DNA from: Streptomyces sp. NRRL S-1022
Lineage (GTDB): Bacteria > Actinomycetota > Actinomycetes > Streptomycetales > Streptomycetaceae
Assembly (NCBI RefSeq): GCF_000720135.1
Contig: NZ_JOIU01000033.1
Coordinates: 1 to 64,000 of the forward strand
Direction of reading: 5' to 3'
DNA length: 64,000 nt
Part shown: piece after piece, positions 60,010-64,000 of the stretch
How positions within the stretch are numbered: position 1 is the stretch's first letter
Layout: each line of letters opens with the position of its first letter
Notes under the pieces: generated by a model
What the model was told of the DNA's origin: nothing
Seen by the model: the letters and a program-made list of their open reading frames with translations, nothing else
Databases searched by the model: none
Position numbers and translations under genes: made by a program

Positions 60010-60846
60010 TCAGCGAAGCACCTCGTCGCTGGAATCCTGTGCCGGAAGGAACTTCACGGCTTTTCGTGCCAGGACGGCAGTGAAGTATTCACGTGCGTCT
60101 GGACGCAGTCGCGCCAGGGCGACCATGCCGGTGATGATGGCGTCGGCCACCTCGTCCTGAACGTCCGTCCACGTGTGGCTGTGCCCTTTTCGCGGATTGG
60201 TGCCCCGGGCGCCGATGACGGCCTGTGCAGCCTCGCCCACCTCTTCGGCGAGCTTGAGCACTTGCAGGGTCCATTGCTCCTCTGGTGCGAGTCCGTTCTC
60301 GCTGTCGAGGCGGCTGAACGTGCCAGCCAGACGCAGGATGGTGCCCCAGTCGTCGGTCGCGGCGCCGCACCTGTTCTGACCGTGGGATTGCGGAGGCAGT
60401 GCGGTTCTGCGCATGAGCGCCGGATCGCTGACGAATCCGAGTCCCTCGTACAGGGGTCTGGATTCGTCACTGGCGTGCAGTTCAAAGAGGGTGACGCCTT
60501 CCTGACCCAGATCGTCTAGGAGTGCAGTGAGGGCGGCCTTGGCGTAGCCACGGCGTCGGTGGTCGGGTCGGGTGGCCACAGCCTGGATGCGTGCGGACAG
60601 TCCCTTTGGGTACCGCGGGGCGGGCAGTACGGGGCTGACGAGGGCCAGGGCGCAGGTGGCGACTCCTCCCTCCGGTGCGTCCACGACGTAGGCCCGGGCG
60701 TCGCCACGAGGCCGGAGTCGTTCGGCCAGCTGGTCTCGGCAGAGGGAGAGCCAGACCGAGTCGAGCGGTTGGGAGAGGATCAGTTCGGATCGCAGGCGGG
60801 TGATGGCTTCGGCGTCGGCGGGCAGGGCGCGGCGTGGAGTGGTCAT
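60010..60846 (-). CDS. GNAT acetyltransferase fused to a MazG-like pyrophosphohydrolase
   Basis: 278 residues in one frame. Residues 1-155 are a GNAT fold: LPADAEAITRLRSELIL, RIQAVATRPDHRRRGYAKAALTALLDDL (acetyl-CoA loop RRRGYAK) and LFELHASDESRPLYEGLGF. Residues 165-270 are a MazG-like domain: TLQVLKLAEEVGEAAQAVIGARG (metal motif EExxE) and DEVADAIITGMVAL (second metal motif ExxD). One half acetylates a small molecule or protein. The other hydrolyses a nucleotide to a monophosphate. The two modules usually occur separately in Streptomyces. It is the last gene of the compact leftward operon. Confidence 0.8.
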   Translation of the reverse strand: MTTPRRALPADAEAITRLRSELILSQPLDSVWLSLCRDQLAERLRPRGDARAYVVDAPEGGVATCALALVSPVLPAPRYPKGLSARIQAVATRPDHRRRGYAKAALTALLDDLGQEGVTLFELHASDESRPLYEGLGFVSDPALMRRTALPPQSHGQNRCGAATDDWGTILRLAGTFSRLDSENGLAPEEQWTLQVLKLAEEVGEAAQAVIGARGTNPRKGHSHTWTDVQDEVADAIITGMVALARLRPDAREYFTAVLARKAVKFLPAQDSSDEVLR

Positions 60847-60911
60847 GGGTTGGTCCTTGTAGAGGGCCACGGTCTGGTTGTCGGCGCGGTCCTGCCCGTC
60901 CAGGGAGCGGG

Positions 60912-62087
60912 TCACGCGGAGGGGGCCGTGGACGGGCCGGTGATGCAGGTGAAGCGAGCGGGGGCGTGGTCGATAGGCAGGCCGGGGCGCCATGCTGTGA
61001 GGATCTGGGCGCTGCACTCGAACAGGTCCGGTGGCAGGGCGTCCAGCGGCCACCAGCGCCAGTCACCGACGCTTTCGCCGGGCTGGTCGGCCGGTTCCCC
61101 GCGCCAACGGGTGACGAGCGCGCCAAAGGTGATGCGGACGACGTCTCCGACCTGGTCGAGGAACATGCCCAGAAGGCGGACGTCGGCTGGGTCGGCCAAC
61201 AGGCCGGTCTCCTCCGCGAGTTCGCGCACGGCTGCCTCCTGCAATGACTCGCCTGGCTCCACGGTCCCGCCGGGCAGCTCCCGTGTGCCCAGCCGGTGTC
61301 GGCCGAGGAGGAGGCCCTGGGGCGCGAACAGCACGGCGCCGACGCCGACGGCGGCGTGGGCGAGGGGTGGTTTCGGGGTGCGGGGACGGGCTGTGATCCG
61401 GGCCGGTCTCTGAACCTGGAAGAGCCGGTAGGAGGCGTGGTCGGTCTTCTCCGGCGCGTCGAGGACGGTGATGCCTTGCACACGGAAGCCGTACTGGACG
61501 AGCAGGTCTTCCCACAACTCGGGTGTGAGTACCCACATGTGCACGGTGAGGTCGTCACCGCCGGCCAGTCGCAGGCTCTCCGGGCGTGGGGTGATGGTCG
61601 AGGTGGGGCCGTGGCCGGCGGAGTTGGTGTGCAGCACGGTGAAGCACAGCCGTCCGCCCGGTTTGAGCGCGGTGGCCAGGGCGGGCAGGAGTCGGTGCGG
61701 GTCGAGGAAATGGAAGGTGCTGACGGAGTAGATCACGTCGTACGGCGCTGCCGTGCCCAGGTGCTCGACGGCGTCGGCGTGGACCAGCCGCAGTCCCGGT
61801 ACATCGGGGTAACGGGCGCGCGCTCTCTTGATCTGGCTGAGGGAAGCGTCGACGCCGTCCACCTGTGCACGGTAGGTGCGGGCCAGGTGTGCGGCGTGCC
61901 GACCAGGGCCGCAGCCGATGTCCAGGACGCGCAGGCCCCTGATGTCCCCGAGGATGGCGTCCCCCGCCGCGTTCGCGGCAGGGCCCCAGGTGATCTGGTC
62001 CACCTCGGTCAGGGGCGTACCGCGCCCCCGGTGGTGTGTTCCGTAGGCGTCCCAGGCGAGGCGCGTCCGATGTTCGATGTCCAACAC
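60912..62087 (-). CDS. Methyltransferase-NUDIX hydrolase fusion
   Basis: 391 residues. Residues 1-230 are a class I SAM methyltransferase ([21 protein letters not shown] near residue 52, [32 protein letters not shown]). Residues 240-370 form a NUDIX domain with a perfect Nudix box, G-x5-E-x7-RELAEETGL (GTVEPGES ... [13 protein letters not shown]). GTG 62087 is preceded by GGAG, and the gene lies 19 bp after the upstream methyltransferase gene. The methyltransferase may act on a nucleotide or small metabolite. The NUDIX half hydrolyses an X-linked diphosphate. The combination in one polypeptide is unusual. Confidence 0.82.
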   Translation of the reverse strand: MLDIEHRTRLAWDAYGTHHRGRGTPLTEVDQITWGPAANAAGDAILGDIRGLRVLDIGCGPGRHAAHLARTYRAQVDGVDASLSQIKRARARYPDVPGLRLVHADAVEHLGTAAPYDVIYSVSTFHFLDPHRLLPALATALKPGGRLCFTVLHTNSAGHGPTSTITPRPESLRLAGGDDLTVHMWVLTPELWEDLLVQYGFRVQGITVLDAPEKTDHASYRLFQVQRPARITARPRTPKPPLAHAAVGVGAVLFAPQGLLLGRHRLGTRELPGGTVEPGESLQEAAVRELAEETGLLADPADVRLLGMFLDQVGDVVRITFGALVTRWRGEPADQPGESVGDWRWWPLDALPPDLFECSAQILTAWRPGLPIDHAPARFTCITGPSTAPSA

Positions 62088-62106
62088 GTTGGCTCCGGTG
62101 ATGGGT

Positions 62107-62679
62107 TCAGGGGCGGAGTGCGTAGCAGCGCAGCACGTCGAGATCGGCGGCGCGTACGACGGACCAGCCCGCGGTGAGGATCTCGGCTTCGACAGGGTCG
62201 ATCCCAAGATGCCGGTACGGATCACCGGCCTCGCGACGGCCGGCGAGTTCGGTGACAACCCAGAAGGTCCCGCAGGGTGCGAGGACTTGCCGGACGCGGT
62301 CGAGGAAGGCCGCCTTGTCGTCCATCCAGCGGTAGACCAGGCGGCAGGCGACGACCGCATACGCGGGGTCCGGCAGGGTGCTGAGGTCATCGGAGGTGAA
62401 GTCCATCAGGTGCCAGGCCGGCCCCTCGTCCTGCTGGGTGTTCCGGGCTGCGGTGATGGCGCTGGGGGCGAAGTCGATGCCGGTGGTGCGGTAACCGAGC
62501 TGGTCCAGGTGGCGGGCGAGGGAGCCCTCGCCGGTGCCGATGTCGAGCGCCGGGCGTCCTCGGCCCGGTCCGACATGGTCGGCGAGGAGCGTGGCCTCGG
62601 TGCTGGTGACCTCCCTGTACCGGCGTCCGTCGGCCCAGAGCGGCTCCCAGTAATCGGCGGTGGCCGGGGTCGTCGCCAT
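62107..62679 (-). CDS. Class I SAM-dependent methyltransferase
   Basis: 190 residues. SAM motif I is [21 protein letters not shown] (about residue 45), motif II is [11 protein letters not shown], and [27 protein letters not shown] matches motif III to post-III. It is preceded 12 bp upstream by the PCMT-like stub and followed 19 bp downstream by the methyltransferase-NUDIX gene. The substrate is unknown. The core is compact, with no extra substrate-binding domain. Confidence 0.82.
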   Translation of the reverse strand: MATTPATADYWEPLWADGRRYREVTSTEATLLADHVGPGRGRPALDIGTGEGSLARHLDQLGYRTTGIDFAPSAITAARNTQQDEGPAWHLMDFTSDDLSTLPDPAYAVVACRLVYRWMDDKAAFLDRVRQVLAPCGTFWVVTELAGRREAGDPYRHLGIDPVEAEILTAGWSVVRAADLDVLRCYALRP

Positions 62680-62691
62680 GCGGCTCCTTTG

Positions 62692-62949
62692 TCAGCGGGC
62701 GGGACGGCTGGGATTTTGGTCCTGGCGGGCATCGGCGGAGGCTGAGGGACGGGGCAGCACCGGAGTGATGTCATCGGCGTACGCGGTCCGCGCGGGCACT
62801 TCCGGTGCGCACGCACGGCAGGGCACCCTGCACAGGGCGGCCTCGACGGCGGCGGTGCGGACGTGGCCGGCCGCTCGGAGCTGATCGACGAGCCGGCGCC
62901 GTAGCCTGCTGGGATCGTGCTCATGCGCGGTGGTGGGAGGAGTCGTCAC
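62692..62949 (-). CDS. PCMT-like N-terminal stub (FxLD methyltransferase-type?)
   Basis: 85 residues. Residues 13-62 (LRRRLVDQLRAAGHVRTAAVEAALCRVPCRACAPEVPARTAYADD) resemble the first 50 residues of protein-L-isoaspartate methyltransferase-like enzymes, including those of FxLD RiPP systems. The SAM-binding domain that should follow is absent, replaced by a Ser/Ala/Gln-rich tail. It may be a truncated gene, or a stand-alone substrate-binding domain. Three Cys (ALCRVPCRACAPE) are unusual. It starts 19 bp after the ABC transporter stop. Confidence 0.5.
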   Translation of the reverse strand: MTTPPTTAHEHDPSRLRRRLVDQLRAAGHVRTAAVEAALCRVPCRACAPEVPARTAYADDITPVLPRPSASADARQDQNPSRPAR

Positions 62950-62968
62950 GCTGGGCCTGTCGAGCGGT

Positions 62969-64000
62969 TCATGCGGGATCCGCGACGGTGGGGGAGCCGG
63001 GGCGGGGAATGGTGGCTGTGGGGGCGTACTGAGCGGCCTGCGCGTCGAACATCGAGGCGTAGCGCCCCCGGGCGGCCATCAGTTCGTCGTGGCTGCCGTG
63101 CTCGACGAGCCGTCCGTGATGGAGGACGTGGATGCGGTCGGCGTGGCGGACCCCGGACATGCGGTGGGTGACCAGGACGACGGCCCGGTTCGGTGCGGCG
63201 AGCCGGCGGATGCGGTCGAACGCGGCGATCTCGGCCTCCGGGTCGAGAGCGGAGGTGGGCTCGTCGACGATGAGCACACCGTCGTCATCCGAGGTGGAGC
63301 TGCGCCAGTGGGTTCGGGCGAGGCCGATCTTCTGCCATTCGCCGCCGGAGAGTTCGCTGGCACCGCGGAACATCCGGGCCAGCAGGCTGCGCAGTCCGTG
63401 GGGGAGTCTCTCGATGACCGGTTGCGCTCCCGCGTAGTCGACGGACGGCTGCAGATCGTCGGTTCCGGCCTCCCGGGTGGGCCGGCCGATCCGGATGTTC
63501 AACGCCGCGGTGACGGGCCAGCGTTGGAAGTCCTGGGTGAGCAGTGAGACGCGGTCGAAGACCTGGGAGCGGTCCAGGGAGGCGACGTCGGCCTCGCCCC
63601 ACCGCACGGTCCCGCTCTGCGGCAGCAGCAGGCCCGACAACACCTTCATCAGCGTGCTCTTGCCCGAGCCGTTCTCGCCGACCACGGCGGTGACCGAGCC
63701 CATGGGCAGGGTGAGGGAGACCCCATCCAGGGCGGGCGTGTCCCGATCCGGGTAGTGGTAGCTCACCTGGTCGAGGACGACCTGCTTCACCTGCGGCGGA
63801 ACGGGATCGCCTCCGCTGGTGATGGTGCGTCGTGCCGCCTCGTCCAGGAACCGGGCGTGGTCGCGGACGTAGAGGGACTCCTCGTGCAGCTGGTTGACGT
63901 TCATCACCAGCGCGCCCAGGCTCGCCGAGCCGGACCGGACGGCGATGACGGCGGTGCCGGCCACGGCCAGACTCATGTGCCCGCTCATGATCAGCAAGAA
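62969..64000 (-). CDS. ABC exporter ATPase, 5' end outside window
   Basis: 343 residues visible. The first ~50 are the end of a transmembrane domain (LAVAGTAVIAVRSGSASLGALVM). The ATPase follows: Walker A in VVGENGSGKSTLMK, a Q-loop in LTQDFQRWPV, signature LSGGEWQKIGLARTHW, Walker B in GVLIVDEPTSALD and switch His in VVLVTHRMSG. A fused membrane-ATPase half transporter is typical of exporters of peptides or natural products, including those in RiPP clusters. It is the first visible gene of the leftward operon. The upstream part and substrate lie outside the window. Confidence 0.87.
   Translation of the reverse strand, partial: FLLIMSGHMSLAVAGTAVIAVRSGSASLGALVMNVNQLHEESLYVRDHARFLDEAARRTITSGGDPVPPQVKQVVLDQVSYHYPDRDTPALDGVSLTLPMGSVTAVVGENGSGKSTLMKVLSGLLLPQSGTVRWGEADVASLDRSQVFDRVSLLTQDFQRWPVTAALNIRIGRPTREAGTDDLQPSVDYAGAQPVIERLPHGLRSLLARMFRGASELSGGEWQKIGLARTHWRSSTSDDDGVLIVDEPTSALDPEAEIAAFDRIRRLAAPNRAVVLVTHRMSGVRHADRIHVLHHGRLVEHGSHDELMAARGRYASMFDAQAAQYAPTATIPRPGSPTVADPA

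Overview
The window is chromosomal DNA of a Streptomyces species. GC and third-position GC are very high, GTG and TTG starts are common, and developmental and envelope genes such as a long chaplin are present. The gene order (rmdA-like c-di-GMP enzyme, succinate dehydrogenase, ornithine-lipid genes, ergothioneine genes, trxC-like thioredoxin) matches, as far as I remember it, the S. coelicolor SCO093x to SCO088x segment in the same order. No rRNA, tRNA, CRISPR array, complete insertion sequence or replication origin is visible.

Layout. 0-7.8 kb: a lipoprotein, a methyltransferase coupled to the bifunctional c-di-GMP enzyme rmdA, and two LysR regulators with their targets. 7.8-11.3 kb: the sdhCAB operon. 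11.3-15.4 kb: a hypothetical protein, olsB-olsA, and a pair of related genes of unknown function, one membrane-anchored and one soluble. 15.4-21.5 kb: a UvrA-like ABC ATPase, a small antitoxin-like protein, an LLM oxidoreductase, a HAD-like phosphatase, dodecin, and an orphan sugar-binding lipoprotein behind a DasR-like palindrome. 21.5-25.9 kb: egtABCD. 26-33 kb: macrodomain protein, PemK-like protein, VOC, cupin, flotillin with a small partner, amidase and a lipase-like hydrolase. 33-39.5 kb: four regulator/enzyme sets, including trxC with a sigma-R-type promoter. 39.5-46.1 kb: deformylase, PepSY protein, BlaI/M56 pair, a second sigma-R-type promoter in front of a TPR protein, CtaG-like/DUF2243 membrane pair, chaplin.

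46.2-54.4 kb looks like an envelope locus: a polytopic membrane protein, a sulfite-oxidase-like molybdoenzyme with a membrane partner, a GT2/DUF2064/methyltransferase operon, a two-component system and a rhamnose-epimerase-like enzyme. After a P450, 55.7-58.1 kb is a graveyard of gene fragments (GH15, SigF-type sigma factor, a thiamine-diphosphate enzyme, a transposase tail) around an intact enolase-superfamily gene.

From 58.4 kb on, the sequence is accessory in character: a secreted cyclophilin, a thioesterase, and a compact leftward operon that runs off the window. That operon holds an ABC exporter, a PCMT-like stub, a methyltransferase, a methyltransferase-NUDIX fusion and a GNAT-MazG fusion. 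It is the best candidate here for an undescribed system. Assignments rest on reading motifs by eye; no database search was run.
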